64,000 nt of DNA from the NCBI GenBank assembly GCA_029449235.1, contig JANATG010000014.1, positions 558,001-622,000 of the forward strand, written 5' to 3'. Within the stretch, counting starts at the first letter, position 1, and each line of letters starts with the position of its first letter. Source of the stretch: Linnemannia schmuckeri. Its lineage: Eukaryota; Mortierellomycota; Mortierellomycetes; Mortierellales; Mortierellaceae. Shown in pieces: positions 1 to 11,120 of the stretch. The notes beneath the pieces are model-generated. The model did no database searches. It saw nothing but the letters and a program-made list of their open reading frames with translations, and was not told where the DNA came from. The position numbers and the translations under genes were made by a program.

Positions 1-1692
1 TTCTTGCAGCATTCGGGGTCCATGTCGTCGACGGCGTCGGCATCAGCTTCGACATCAGCATCCGAATCGTCCTTGTCAACCTCACCTTCGTCTTGTGGCT
101 CCCCTGATGACACGCCTGAAGGTGAAAGGAAGAGTGATAGCACGTTTGTAAAGTGGAAGAAAGGTCTTCTCAACGTTCGCAAAAAGAATCGCCCACAGTC
201 CAAACAACAGCAGCAGCAGCAACCATCTCCTGTTGCTGGTCATGGTTCGTCATTAAGGCTAGCGACGTCAGTGCTGCCTTCGCCGGCGATAACAACAGGT
301 TCAATGCAACAGCAGCTTTCGGTGGATCAAGAGCAATGGCTCTCATATTGGAAAGAGTTGAGTGAGCAGCATAGGCGAGACTCGATTGGAGCCACCACTA
401 CTGACCGATCCTTTTCACATCAGGCTTCTTCCTTTTCGAAGGTGGTGACCAACCATATGGCCACTGGTGGCACGGCTCCTTTTTCGACTGCTTCATCTCT
501 GCCTTTTTCGAACCAAGGATTGCCAGATACCATTAACAACAACACTATCAACATCAACAACAGCATCGATAACACCAACACCGAAAACATCAATACTACC
601 AATATACCAGTTCCCTACCTCCCACAACTGACACAAGCCCAAATCCGTGCCACAGAACCGCCCCACGAAATCCTCTCACGCCACATCCTCTTTGACGACG
701 AGCTGTGTATTGCCCAGACTGGGATTGTCTTTGAAGAGATCCGCGCCGCCTGTACGAACCAAATCGTCAATATTGAGTTCCAGACAGTCAACAACTGGAT
801 TGATTTAAATGATTATTCGAGAGTTCAAGGGCAGCTTGGTCGGCACTCCGAGTCGCCTTCGGTGGGAATGGACAAAGATTCTGGAAGGTGTTTGACTCCT
901 GCGCCCGCTACTGATGGGTGTGATGATAGTGATAACCACCTTAATGACGATACGGACGGTGAGGAGGGAGACGAAGGAGAGGAGAGGTCGTTGGGTCGAG
1001 ATGCGATGGTGGCGAATATCCAGACAACAGTCTGCTTCATTCCGGGTCCCGAAATGGATCCAGAGGACGCGATCTATGAAGAAGCGACCCTTCCATCAGA
1101 GCCTCAGAATCTGGTCGACTGTCATGTGGGACTCAAGTATTTCCAATGGCAGGATCGAGTCTCTTTCCGTGGAGCGTTGTTTTATTCGACTGGCAACCAG
1201 CAGCAACAAAGATGGAGAGAAGGGAGGTTCTGTATTGTTGGATCTGTCCTGTGGCAGTGTCGTCCTCTTACTCCTCGCGGCGCCAGCCATCGTCATCATT
1301 GGCATGAACAGCAACAACTTGAGGAAGAGGAAGAGAGGTGGAGGTGCCTGGATTTGTCGCTCGTGCACGGAATCGAGACTAGCCTTGGGTACTTCAACGC
1401 CCAAGCTCGTTTCCTCGAAACTGCCGATATCGACAATAACGCCAACGAGCGACAACAACAAAGGATTAGCACCAGTCGAGTGAAGGATATGAGTGAAGAC
1501 TACTACCCAGTCAGAAACGGGTTCCGCCTCTGCATGGCCCAAGAGAACTCAACCGAGTGGCAGAGGACGGTGTTCGATATGGAGTTTTATGCAGAGACGA
1601 CAGAGTTGGGGCAGAGATGGGTTTCTGCGTTGATGGAGGCCTGCCGTGAACGTCCGCCTGTGCCTTACTGGATGGCACCAACTACTGCTTGA
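1..1692 (+). CDS. Anillin/Bud4-like PH-domain protein, 3' part
   Basis: This is the C-terminal part of a larger gene. The frame is open to the left edge, and the first bases (ttcttgcag) could be a splice acceptor, so the true start lies outside the window. The first 200 codons are Ser/Thr/Gln/Asn-rich. A structured region follows from about nt 640 (ILSRHILFDDELC, then VNIEFQTVNNW) and resembles an anillin-homology domain. It ends in a PH-like fold at about nt 1130-1665: FRGALFYS, then RWREGRFCIVG, and a last helix with the invariant Trp (GQRWVSALMEAC). The order low-complexity, anillin homology, PH matches the C-termini of anillin, Mid1 and Bud4 proteins, which link septins and the contractile ring to the cortex at division or bud-neck sites. 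The acidic insert at nt 900-1000 is not a family feature I know. The family call is by motif only; another PH scaffold is possible. Confidence 0.6.
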   Translation, partial: FLQHSGSMSSTASASASTSASESSLSTSPSSCGSPDDTPEGERKSDSTFVKWKKGLLNVRKKNRPQSKQQQQQQPSPVAGHGSSLRLATSVLPSPAITTGSMQQQLSVDQEQWLSYWKELSEQHRRDSIGATTTDRSFSHQASSFSKVVTNHMATGGTAPFSTASSLPFSNQGLPDTINNNTININNSIDNTNTENINTTNIPVPYLPQLTQAQIRATEPPHEILSRHILFDDELCIAQTGIVFEEIRAACTNQIVNIEFQTVNNWIDLNDYSRVQGQLGRHSESPSVGMDKDSGRCLTPAPATDGCDDSDNHLNDDTDGEEGDEGEERSLGRDAMVANIQTTVCFIPGPEMDPEDAIYEEATLPSEPQNLVDCHVGLKYFQWQDRVSFRGALFYSTGNQQQQRWREGRFCIVGSVLWQCRPLTPRGASHRHHWHEQQQLEEEEERWRCLDLSLVHGIETSLGYFNAQARFLETADIDNNANERQQQRISTSRVKDMSEDYYPVRNGFRLCMAQENSTEWQRTVFDMEFYAETTELGQRWVSALMEACRERPPVPYWMAPTTA

Positions 1693-3131
1693 AGCTCTGG
1701 AGAAAAGCACTGATTAGATAAGATAGAAAGTCTTTGGGCTTATTCAAAGCAAAATAAGAATTTATCACGTGTGCACTGACCAAGGGGAGGAGAGAGCGAA
1801 TGGGAGGTGCTTTGATTCGTTGTGTTTAATTGGATGTGCTTTTGGGCGAAGTGGAGGCGGGTGGTGTGAGCACGAGTTGGATTTTTAACCTTTTAAGTTA
1901 GCTGATATGGTACCTTGGTGGCGGTGCCATGGGCACCTTCTTAGTAGCGTTCAGAAACGTATAAACAGGATACCGCCATGCACATCTCTATATTTCTCTT
2001 CCTTCTTCATCGTCGTCAAATATTTTCCTTCTTCAATGTGGCAAGGCACTCCCTTTTTGATGGAAGAGAAAGGACGATTTTACAATAAGTGTTGTCCGCC
2101 CATGCAATGCCATGTAATTTATGCGCAATATGATTTGTTCTGCACATGGGCGTATGTGTGTGCAATGGACAAAAAAGGGGAAATAAGGGGATGCAAGTGC
2201 AACAGGATGCACCTGCAGAGCAGAAGAAGGAAGAGATCACGCTGGACTGACAGACCACAGCTCGGGGTCATTGTCATTTACAGGAGTATGAGTTTGCGAA
2301 AGAGACAAAGAAAAAAAAAGGAAATCTGTAATTAAAGGGATGGGAGGAGAGGGACAGAGAAAGGACAAAGCACGAGTACTCGTAGACATTCAATCATTTG
2401 TTTGCACGTTGATTATTGATCAGTGTAAGGTCTGTCAGTGTTGCTCGCTTTCGTCCTCTCGTTTCTATTTCTACACTTTGTACTGGACACTTCGCAATGG
2501 TGTGCTCACTTATTATTCAATGTCGCATCTCCCTCCTTCTTCCTTCCTCCTTCAATGCGGGCTGCTGTGGAGGGCAATAAAGAGGAGGGGAAGGGAGCGT
2601 GTGACCACATACACATACATCTTGAGAGCAATGAATACAAAAGCACACACTGGACACCAAGACAGCATGACATGTATGCCATCCCCTTCGTTCTCCCTTT
2701 GTTCTCTACCCTCATTCTATCAGTCGAAAGGATTGATCAAAGTGATCTGGTTTTTTTTTTTTTTTTTTTTTTTTTTTTGTGAATCCTAAATTGTCTCACC
2801 GATCCTTTTGTTTCTTTTTTTTTTTTTTTTTTTTTTTTTTGTTTCTTTCTTAACTCTCCGTGTTCACTTTCTCCCGTCTCTATCTCTATACCCCATTGTC
2901 TTATTTTGCGCTCCTCCTCTATTCACGACCCATTCCACCATTTTCACATAACTCTCACAACTCTCACACTCGCCTCGGCCACTCTCCTTCCAGTTTCATT
3001 CATCTTCACATCCAAGTCACATCCTAAACTCTCAAAGCAGTATATTTACTACCACAACAACTACCATCTTCATCCTCCCCACTTCTACTTCGTATCCATC
3101 ACCCCCCTACAAAGCAGCAAATACACACAAT
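1693..3131. other. Intergenic, AT-rich with two poly-T tracts
   Basis: I see no convincing gene. The right part (about 2840-3131) is a pyrimidine-rich leader rich in CT and CA, typical of the 5' untranslated regions in this window, and leads into the BTB gene. Open frames here are short, low-complexity and lack family features. Confidence 0.6.
2751..2778. repeat. poly-T tract (28 nt)
   Basis: This is an uninterrupted T run, followed 36 nt later by a second run of 26 T (2815-2840). Paired long T tracts upstream of a gene may exclude nucleosomes; that role is inferred. Confidence 0.9.
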
Positions 3132-5736
3132 ATGCCAGTGTACTCGAACCCAGATGCGCTGGGCGCAGATCTCCTCCGCCTTGTCAACTCACCCGTAGGC
3201 GCAGATGTCCGTCTCATCATCGGTACTTACCCGCTTTTCTCGCTCCTCTGCTTCCCCTTCCTCTGAGGTTTCCTCTTACTTCCCCTCTCCTCATCGTCTG
3301 TGCGAATCAAAGAATGGAAAAAACACAGATAAAAACGAAAAGAGGGGGGGGGGGATTCCTTCACCTTTCTTCTTTCCTCCTCTCTCCTTTTGCAAACGTC
3401 GACCAGACAGTGATGACCGCACACAAACAAATACTTATGCTTTTTTTTTATATATATTTCTTCCACCCTTCACTTTGATGTCATAGGAGAAGAAAAGGTG
3501 GTGATGCACGGACACGCACTGATCCTCCAAACTCGCAGCGAATACTTTGCGCGAGCCCTCACCGCAGACTGGAAAGAATCTCATCAAGGCAACATCATCC
3601 ACAAACCCAACATCCTCCCCTCAATCTTTCTCCAAATCCTTGAGTTCCTCTACACGGGTCGTATCGACCTTTCCGAAACCACCATCATGGATCTTATCCG
3701 AGCGGCCGATGAACTCTGCCTGGACGATTTGTTGTTTGGATGTGAACGGTTTGCGTTGACGACGTTGTGTCGGGATAATGTACTCGAGATGGTGGAGTTG
3801 GCGAGTCGACATCGGTTGGGACAGTTGAAGACCGAGTGTCTGGATTTTATTGCGGCTAACATTGACCATTTGAAGCGTGGACGAGGGATCTGTCAGGTGG
3901 AGGATGGGATTTTGAAGGATATTTTGTCGATGGATCAGTTGGATTTAGATGAGTTGGAGATTTGGAAGATTGCGGTGAGGTGGGCCTATTTCCAGCAGGG
4001 ATTGGACTGGGAGAATTGTCCATTGACCGAGTTCCCAAAGGGCACTGGGTGTATTGTCGTCCAGCCTGTTCCTGACCCCGAGGAGGAATCTTGTGTAAGC
4101 GACGCTGGTTCGCTACATCAGGATCAACAGAAAGAGCTCTTTGACAAGAAGGCTTCAGGGAATGGTTCCCCAGGATCACTCTCATCGTCGTCGTTGTCAG
4201 ATGACGAGATGGAAGACGCACGTGTACCCCTCGAGGGAACCACGGTCCACCTCTCATCAGCACGACAGCGTGACCTTGACGAAGACGGGTTCCGTCCATC
4301 GTCCCATTCAGTCTTTCAACGAAATGATGCCTACCACAAGATCATCAACCTCCCCATCTCGGTCCACGACGACCTCGCCCGCAGGATCCTGCCGCTCCTC
4401 TCCTCCATCCGGTTCCTGCGGATCCCTAGTATTGATTTCTTGCGACTCATTGAGGGAACAGGACTGCTGCCAATGTACCTCTGTGCAAAAGTCTATCGAC
4501 ATCATTCGGTCCCTTCAATGTCTGACCCGTACCAATCTTCACTCCGACGAAGGATGGCGTTTTCGACTATCCTTAGTAAGGACCATAAGGAAATCTTATT
4601 GGAATGGCTCCAGGCAGCGATCCAGGGTGTACATTCGGGAACTGCAGGATACGGATGGCATCGATCCAGGAGTACTACTGCCAGCAGTTCTCCCACGACG
4701 GCTATTGCGACCTCTCCTCGTGGTGGTAGTGTTTCGAATTCATTATCGTCCTCACCTTCATCGTCATCATTCGCATCTGGAGTTGTGCCCAGTAACTCGC
4801 CTCCAGCATACTGGTCTCGATCCATGAGCACCACCAACGGCACGATTGCCTCCCACCGCCTGTCATCGCCCGCCGCTACCACTTCAAGTACAAATACTTC
4901 CACTCTAGGTCATCGCTCAACTCGTTCCGGAAGCGGTTACTCGACCCTCACCCATCCTGGCTCCTTCACCACCTACCCCAACAACATCACCAACTCCCCT
5001 ACCTCCCAATCATCCTCTCCAACGCCCCAACACGTCCAAAGCCAATTACCCCTTCCAAAATTGACTCTCCAATACCGCGCCTCCCGCGACGGTTTCGACG
5101 CTCACAACTTCCATATGGCCTGCGACCAGCGCGGACCCACCCTCACCGTCGTCCGAGCCGACAACGGGACCATCTTTGGAGGCTATAACAGTTCCTCCTG
5201 GTCGAGCCACCCTTCTGGAGTGTACTCGACTTCGAGGGTAAACTTTTTGTTTACGTTGAAGGGGTCGGGCCAGTTGACGAGGGAGAACACAGTGTTTGGG
5301 ATTAAAGGGGATGGGAACGCGGCTGCTTATAACAAGGCGGATTGTGGACCAACTTTTGGAGTTGGGCATGATCTTTACCTTGCTTCGGTAAGCTCTTTAT
5401 ACTTTTCTTTATCTCTTTTTTTTTTTACATCCGTGGTTGCTTTATACAGACAGGTCTGAAGTTTTAACATGCATGATTTGCTAACCTCCCCCCTCCCCCC
5501 CCCCCTTCCTTCTCACTTTACTACTCCTCTGCCTCCCACCCCCTTCTTATCCCTCCATTTCCCCCCCTCTATCTCGAAAACAGAACTGCGATATAACATG
5601 TCAGTCATCATCAACGATGCCCTCATCCTACAACGGTCCAGGTGCATCAACCGCAGCCCTCGCAGGATCGCTCTACTTCCGTGTCCAAGAGTATGAAGTC
5701 TTCCTCGTCCAATCATCCGCTACTTCCTCCTCTTAG
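3132..5736 (+). CDS. BTB/POZ-BACK-TLDc protein
   Basis: The model has three exons: 3132-3222, 3487-5387 and 5584-5736. Introns are GT..AG in phases 1 and 0, giving about 714 residues. Exon 1 encodes the start of the BTB fold (GADLLRLVNSPVGADVRLII) and exon 2 continues it (VVMHGHALILQTRSEYFARAL, then FLYTGRIDLS). A BACK-like helical region with CRDNVLEMVELASRH follows. Residues about 210-550 contain two acidic or Ser/Thr-rich linkers around a helical block. The C-terminus from about residue 555 is a TLDc domain: TLQYRASRDGFDAHNFH, TIFGGYNS, FLFTL, and the terminal strand YFRVQEYEVFLV in the last exon. BTB-BACK proteins are often adaptors for Cul3 ubiquitin ligases, and TLDc domains occur in oxidation-resistance and V-ATPase-regulating proteins. 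A Cul3 adaptor role is inferred from domains. Exon 3 is needed to complete the TLDc fold, which supports the second intron. Confidence 0.82.
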
Positions 5737-6063
5737 ATTTTTCTATGTCTTGTTAACCAGAGCCTAAACATGTCAAAAAATGTCACAACGAAATACTATA
5801 TAAGAAAAAAAAAACCACAAATGATGTTATTTTTTGAGATAGAAATGTGTGAGGTGCACTACAAACTTTTTTTTTTCTAGTGAGACAGAATGAACGTAAG
5901 AGTTTTTTTTTTTTTTTTTTTTTTAAGTCCATTGTGATTCACATAGAAAACGACGAGGGAAAAAAAGGCGAAAAAGAAAATAAAGCGATACATTGACAAA
6001 GAAACAAAAGAAAAACAAATGCTAAAAGAAGACAACAAAAGAGGGATAGACTAAGAACTGTCT
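5737..6063. other. Short convergent intergenic region, A/T-rich
   Basis: This is the spacer between the 3' ends of the BTB gene (plus) and NF-YA (minus). It holds a T22 run at 5903-5924 and A-rich stretches likely to include both polyadenylation regions. I see no gene. Confidence 0.6.
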
Positions 6064-7931
6064 TCAACTCGTGTGGTTCTTCTCGTTCGAGGGTGGTGTC
6101 TGACCCTTACCACCCTGCGACCCATCCGACTTATCGTTGTCGTTGCCATTGGAGTTCTGATTCGTCGACAAAGAAATATGTTGATTGCTCTGGTTACCGC
6201 TACCGCTGGTGCTGTGAAGGAGGTTGTTCGAGAACGTGGGATCGTCCTGGGCCTCAATCTTCAAGATCCCATTCGTAGGAGCTCCACCCGTCACGGCTCC
6301 ATTAGGATCGTACAACCCCGTTGGTCCTCCCGCATACAGGTTATGTTGTGGATGAGCCCCGTATGCGTCCGGTTGATACCGTTGAGGGTCCTGTGGGTGG
6401 AAATGCTGTTGGTGGTGGTGTTGTTGTTGATGCTGATGGTGTTGTTGCAGCTCATGATGCTGCTGGAGGACAGAAGCGTGCATCTGGTACTGCTGCTGAG
6501 GGTCAATCTGTCCAGGCTGATGAGAAACCATATGGTGCTGGAGCGGCATAGCCAACTGTCCATCCTGAGGGTTCTGTCCATGATGTTGCTGATGCTGCTG
6601 CTGCTGCTGTTGAGGGTGATGTGGTTGTTGCTGTTGTTGTTGTGGCTGTTGTTGCTGCGGTTGCTGCTGCTGCTGAGGATTCTGTTGCTGTTGAGCCTGT
6701 TGACGTTGGATTTGAATCTGCTGCTGGATGAACGCCTGTTGCTGTTGTGGGGTGTGTTGATGATGGGCCAAGTGCATATCGCCACCAAGGGGTCCAACTC
6801 CTCCCTGTGCCTCAAACTCTGCCTGAAGTCGGTCCATCTCTGCAATCTCCTGTGATGTCAAGAAGCGTCCTCCTGGGCCACGGGGGCGACGCATAGCGTG
6901 CTTATGACGAGATTCATGCAAGTATGGCTATCATTTGAAAAGTGGAAAGCGAGAAGGATGTGAGCGACAAAACAAATAGACAATCTCTGCATTCTTTACT
7001 GAGTAGACATCCATACGACGATATGAACAGATGCACATACTTTGCGGATCTTGGCCATGCGGTTCAACTCTTCCAACTTGGCACGAGCTGCGCGGCGCTT
7101 CAAGATACGATGATACTAATACCACAGATACAAATGAGCAAAGGAAATTCATGTGGTTAACAGATAAGATAACAAGACCAACAAAAACAAATAGGAGTAT
7201 GCATAAACAGCACATAGAACAAAAAAGTACCTGTTTGGCGTTGACATAAAGAGGCTCTTCATCGGCAGGAGCAGCAGGTGCGTGACCCATGGCTCCTTCA
7301 CCACCGACCATCTGGGCAGGTTGGCCACCCAGCTCTGGCTGGAATGCTCCTGTGTGATGTTGATCCTGGTCGTGTGTCAATCTGGAGTGGGATGAGGTGG
7401 GCGAAGATCCTGAAGGGCTTTGTGGGGGCATCATCCCAGGCTGTGAACGAGAGAAGAGCAAATCGAAAATGAGAGCGTATGGGTCAGTAAGCTTAAATTG
7501 ACCTTGTCGTTTTTCAATTCTTCTCTTGGTGTTTTCGCCGTTTGGTGGGGTGAGGGGAGGAGGAGAAGAAACAGGAATGAAGTGAGGAAAAAGAAGGAAA
7601 AGAAAGAAAAAAAGAATAGAGAAGGAACAAACGTACCAACCCTTGGAACGACTGTTGGTAACCCTGATATCTCGCCTGATCGTCATGCTAGTATCATGAG
7701 AAAAAAATAGGAAAGTGAAAAGATTTAGTGTGGAAAAAACAGGACTACTCTTCCCGCCTTTCATGACAAGGGAAAAAAAAGGGAAAAAAAAAAATTAATA
7801 TGGAAAATTAATAAGGTTGGGGTAGGAAGCAGGGAGGCACTTACAGATCCTTGAGGGGGTTGACCATAGACAAGGCCTGCCTGATAGTGCTGCTGCTGTT
7901 GCTGTTGCTGGTGGCGATGGTGATCCTCCAT
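6064..7931 (-). CDS. HAP2: CCAAT-binding factor subunit A (NF-YA / HAP2)
   Basis: The model has five exons on the minus strand: 7845-7931, 7637-7687, 7231-7440, 7041-7115 and 6064-6927. All introns are phase 0, and the product is 428 residues. Exons 3-5 join to give the complete NF-YA/CBF-B core: LYVNAKQYHRILKRRAA (trimerisation helix), a linker ending AKIRK, then the DNA-binding segment RHKHAMRRPRGPGGRFL, all at about residues 105-170. NF-YA is the sequence-specific subunit that inserts into the minor groove at CCAAT boxes after the NF-YB/NF-YC histone-like dimer binds. The N-terminus has a short poly-Gln stretch. The C-terminal 250 residues are Gln/His-rich, a typical activation-domain composition. 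The start is the ATG opening MEDHHRHQ, and the leader upstream is GA-rich on the plus strand. The residues needed for trimer formation and DNA contact appear intact, so it should be functional. Confidence 0.93.
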
Positions 7932-8292
7932 GCTGCGTGTTGTTGTGGTGTACGTTGTAGGCTGTAAGTTGTAAGTTGTTCTAGTCGGGCGGAGAGTGAG
8001 TGGCTTTTCTCTCTCTCTTTCTTTTTAAGTAGCGTTGTGCTTTTTGATCGGCGTTTCAAGGGAAAAATAGAGGCGGGAGTGGGGTTGACTGATTTGAATA
8101 TCGATCGAGGAAAGGGAAGGGATTAGAAGGAGAAGGCGGAGGAGCAACGGTCTACTTTTTTTGTTGATTGTTTGCACTTGGTTGCTTGTTATATTTTGTT
8201 TGTTTGTTGTTGTTGCAGTTGCGTTATTGTTACTGTCGAAGGGGAGAGAAGGGGAAAGAGTAAGAATGGATTGGAATGCCTCTTGTTGTTGT

Positions 8293-8326
8293 AAAAAAAA
8301 AAAAAAAAAAAAGGGGGGGGGGGGGG
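8293..8326. repeat. A20-G14 homopolymer junction
   Basis: Twenty A are followed directly by fourteen G. It lies in the upstream region of the minus-strand NF-YA gene. The length is likely to vary among isolates and may be misread by sequencing. Confidence 0.85.
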
Positions 8327-9269
8327 CGCTGTATATGCTATGCTTTGATATGAATGGGTGTATGATATGAGTGGACAGCCAACGGTCGGTCGGAGAGGAC
8401 GGACGGACTCACTGAGTGTTTGAGACGAAAAAGTGGTTCCTGCGTAAAGGGATTATTTCTTTTGTGTGTGCTTGTGCTACGGTGTTGCAATAGTGCAAAG
8501 GTCGGATGGACAAAGTGAGTAGCGAATAAGAGTGTCGAAAAGTAGACGACGAAAAGTATTGGTAAAAGGGATAGAGAGAGCAAAGGGAGAGGAGAGAGAA
8601 AAAAAAAAGTGGCGGGTAAGGGATAAAAAAGAAAGCACTGTGGTTGGTTGGAAGAGAACGACAAATAGGATCTTCGAATCAGATCAGACAATGAAAATAA
8701 GCTGAAATCGAGAAAGAGAGATGTGAAGGGATGTAAAAGACAAGAAGGATGTAAAAAGGGGAAGAAAGATGAAGGTGTAGAAGGAAGCTTGTGTGTGGGG
8801 TTGATGGACCGAGTCAAGAGTGGATGATCAATCAATGTAGAGAAGGAGGAGAGGGAAGGAGAAGAAGATGAGAGAAGAATGGAGGAGAGCGAGAGTGGGT
8901 CTGCTCTGGGGGGTGGTGGGTGGGATGTACTCTCTCACAGTGCACATACACTGCCCATACACACGACCCTACCGCAGACTCAGAGAGCACGTTGACAAGG
9001 GTGTGGGTCGTCCCTCTCACTTTTACGTTCTTTCCCACACACCCTTGTACACGCAATTCAGGCGCACCTTTTGACCATTTTCCCCCGAAGAAAAAAAGCG
9101 CCGAGAATGAAAAAAAAAAAAAATTTGTTCATTTCCGTTGTTCCTTTGTTTATCCGTTGATTGGCTAGAACGAGACTGGTGTGCAAATACGCGTCGCATC
9201 TATCACTAATTGCACACGAGCAGAGAGCTCATCTTGTAGGAATCAAATCCATCCAAGACATTCACTTCG

Positions 9270-9400
9270 ACCTTCCTTCTTTTTCTTCCTTCTTTCTTTC
9301 ATTCTTTTTTATCCTTCTTTCTTTCTTTCTTTCGTTCTTTCATTCTTTTTTTTCTTTTTTTTCTTTTTTGCTTTATTTTTTTTGCTTTATTTTTTTTTTG
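9270..9400. repeat. Polypyrimidine TTTC/TTC-rich tract
   Basis: This is about 130 nt of almost pure pyrimidine built from degenerate TTTC and TTC units. It is simple sequence with no coding content. Long polypyrimidine mirror-like tracts can form triplex DNA; that is inference. Confidence 0.75.
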
Positions 9401-10249
9401 AATTAGTTAATCTATTTTAAACTCTGTTCATTCTATCTTATAGTGGGCACCTCATAGCCTAGCCTTTCTACAACGCAAGCTTTTCTACGGGAACCTGCAC
9501 CACAGCAATGACAGAAAGTGAGCATGTGCCAACACCGGCTTCCCCCTTTCTTACTTTGACTTTGCTCTCCGCACACCTCCTCTTTCATGCATCGAAATGT
9601 CAGTCCTCCTCTGAGACCAATTCCCGAAGACGCCATATTGAAGTGGGCAGCCGGTCAGTCATCTGCTAACCTCTTTTTTTTATTTTTTTATTTTTTTTTT
9701 GTCAAGCTGAGACACCTTTTTTTTTCTTCATCATGATACCATGATACGTGACTGTTGTTGCAAGTATAAAGCTACTACGATCAATTTGTCTCCGTCGCCC
9801 GCCCGGCTCCCTCCCTCCTCGTCCTAGGGGAGGCACTGGTGGGCAGGAAGTGGTTTTGATCACTTGTTTGTGTTCGACCGACCCTGGGGACTCTAATCTC
9901 GTTGGCTACCTTCCGTTTCAAAAAATGAAAGTAGAATCTGCGACGCGTACGCCCCAACCGCAGTGCATTAACTATCAAAAAGTCTACGAGAGGATAAGAA
10001 AAACTTTTTTTTTGTCTTGCACGCTACCCTCTCTGATTGTGAATCACACAAGGCAACAAACAATCCTATCGTGCGAACCAAACTTCCAACCTTACAGCAA
10101 AGATTCAAAAGGGAAAAGAAAAGCCTCATAAGTATTCCAAGTTCTCGTTCTCTTAAAATACTTTCTTCTCTTTGTTTTCTACCTACATCTTCTACATACT
10201 CTCCATTCTCTCCTCCAGCCTCCTTCATTCACCCTACAACACATCCAAT

Positions 10250-10663
10250 ATGAACTCCCATCCCTCCGGAAACTCCGGTTCGCTCTCAGATACCCTCAAG
10301 GGCTACGTAAACGTCGCCATGGCCAAGGGTCACGAAGCCCTCGAGCAGGCCAAAGTCCTTGGACACAAGGCCCAAGAGCAGCTCAATCATGCCATGGCCC
10401 AAGGCCAAGAATCCACCACCCATGGCACCCAACAGCAGTCCAACACCACTTCCGGCTCCATCGCTGGCACTCAACACCAAGCCCAGGCCCAGAACGTCCC
10501 CCAGAAGGCTATGAGCAGCCAAGACGACGCCTTTGGCGACTTACACCAGTTCAACACCCAGGCTACTGCCGACAACGCCGCTTCCCAGGCCCAGAAGACT
10601 TCTCAGCAGTCCAAGCTGGCTTCCGCCAACGCTGCCTCCAAGGCCTCGCAGACCACCCTCTAA
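10250..10663 (+). CDS. Small LEA/hydrophilin-like stress protein
   Basis: A single-exon frame of 137 residues with a good pyrimidine-rich leader, and AATAAA at 10754-10759 about 90 nt after the stop. The protein is highly hydrophilic, rich in Ala, Gln, Ser, Gly and Thr, and has no Cys, Trp or membrane segment. An amphipathic helical stretch (YVNVAMAKGHEALEQAKVL, then HKAQEQLNHAMAQG) has an 11-residue-like periodicity, as in LEA group-3 and fungal hydrophilin proteins that become helical on drying. The C-terminal half is Ala/Ser/Gln-rich and also low in hydrophobics. Codon choice is strongly biased to C-ending codons, as in highly expressed genes here. A role in desiccation, cold or osmotic tolerance is inferred from composition. 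I recognise no specific orthologue. Confidence 0.78.
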   Translation: MNSHPSGNSGSLSDTLKGYVNVAMAKGHEALEQAKVLGHKAQEQLNHAMAQGQESTTHGTQQQSNTTSGSIAGTQHQAQAQNVPQKAMSSQDDAFGDLHQFNTQATADNAASQAQKTSQQSKLASANAASKASQTTL

Positions 10664-11120
10664 AAAAGCAAATTAATGCTCTGAACTTACTTTTTTAGTA
10701 GAAACGAGTTTTTTTTTCTCGTTCATGCTTTGTATATATTTTTCAACATCAAAAATAAAGAACTTATCTTGCCAGAAATCCTCGGTAGGGCATGATTATG
10801 TAAACTATTGCATAGAGGTTGGAAGTGGTTGAATTTTCCCTTGACGATCTTCGCTGTGCATGTTCACTGCTGTATGTGCGTCCAACAAACAAAACCTCGA
10901 GACGAATTTTTTTTTTCTCTGATATGCGAGTAGTTTATTTTTGATTGGTGGAGCGCAAAGTAACCCCGGCCCTTGCCTAGTTCCTCAGCAAGAGGGTCGG
11001 CTGTCGTCCAAAGTGCACCTCCATCTCGCTCCACCGACACCAATCACTTCCGTGGTGTTCCTCCACAACCACACCATAGCCATCCTGTGTGCGCCCCTCC
11101 TAAAAAAATAGAAAGAAAAA
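10664..11120. other. Convergent 3' region between the hydrophilin-like gene and HYPK
   Basis: It holds the 3' ends of two convergent genes. Apart from the AATAAA at 10754 and a short T run near 10909, I see no feature and no gene. Confidence 0.55.
10754..10759 (+). terminator. AATAAA poly(A) signal of the hydrophilin-like gene
   Basis: A canonical AATAAA hexamer about 90 nt after the stop codon, in AT-rich sequence. Confidence 0.6.

Larger units (their letters stand above)
7932..10249. other. Long intergenic region between NF-YA and the hydrophilin-like gene
   Basis: About 2.3 kb with no supportable gene. The left half is purine-rich on the plus strand (GA tracts at about 8560-8880), consistent with a pyrimidine-rich NF-YA leader and promoter. 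An A20-G14 homopolymer junction lies at 8293-8326. A pyrimidine tract of TTTC-type units spans about 9270-9400. The last 100 nt are a C/T-rich leader (ttctacatactctccattctc) for the gene at 10250. Confidence 0.5.

Noticed and set aside
2906..3478. 190-codon plus-strand frame across the BTB leader and first intron
   Set aside because: It overlaps the leader and intron of the BTB gene in a different frame; the spliced BTB model explains the conserved residues.
6073..6855. Plus-strand 260-codon Leu-rich frame opposite NF-YA
   Set aside because: It mirrors the CAG-rich Gln region of NF-YA on the other strand, hence poly-Leu; not a membrane protein.
9161..9420. Phe/Ser-rich frames over the pyrimidine tract
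   Set aside because: Pure simple sequence (TTTC/TTC) gives poly-Phe/Ser/Leu in any frame.
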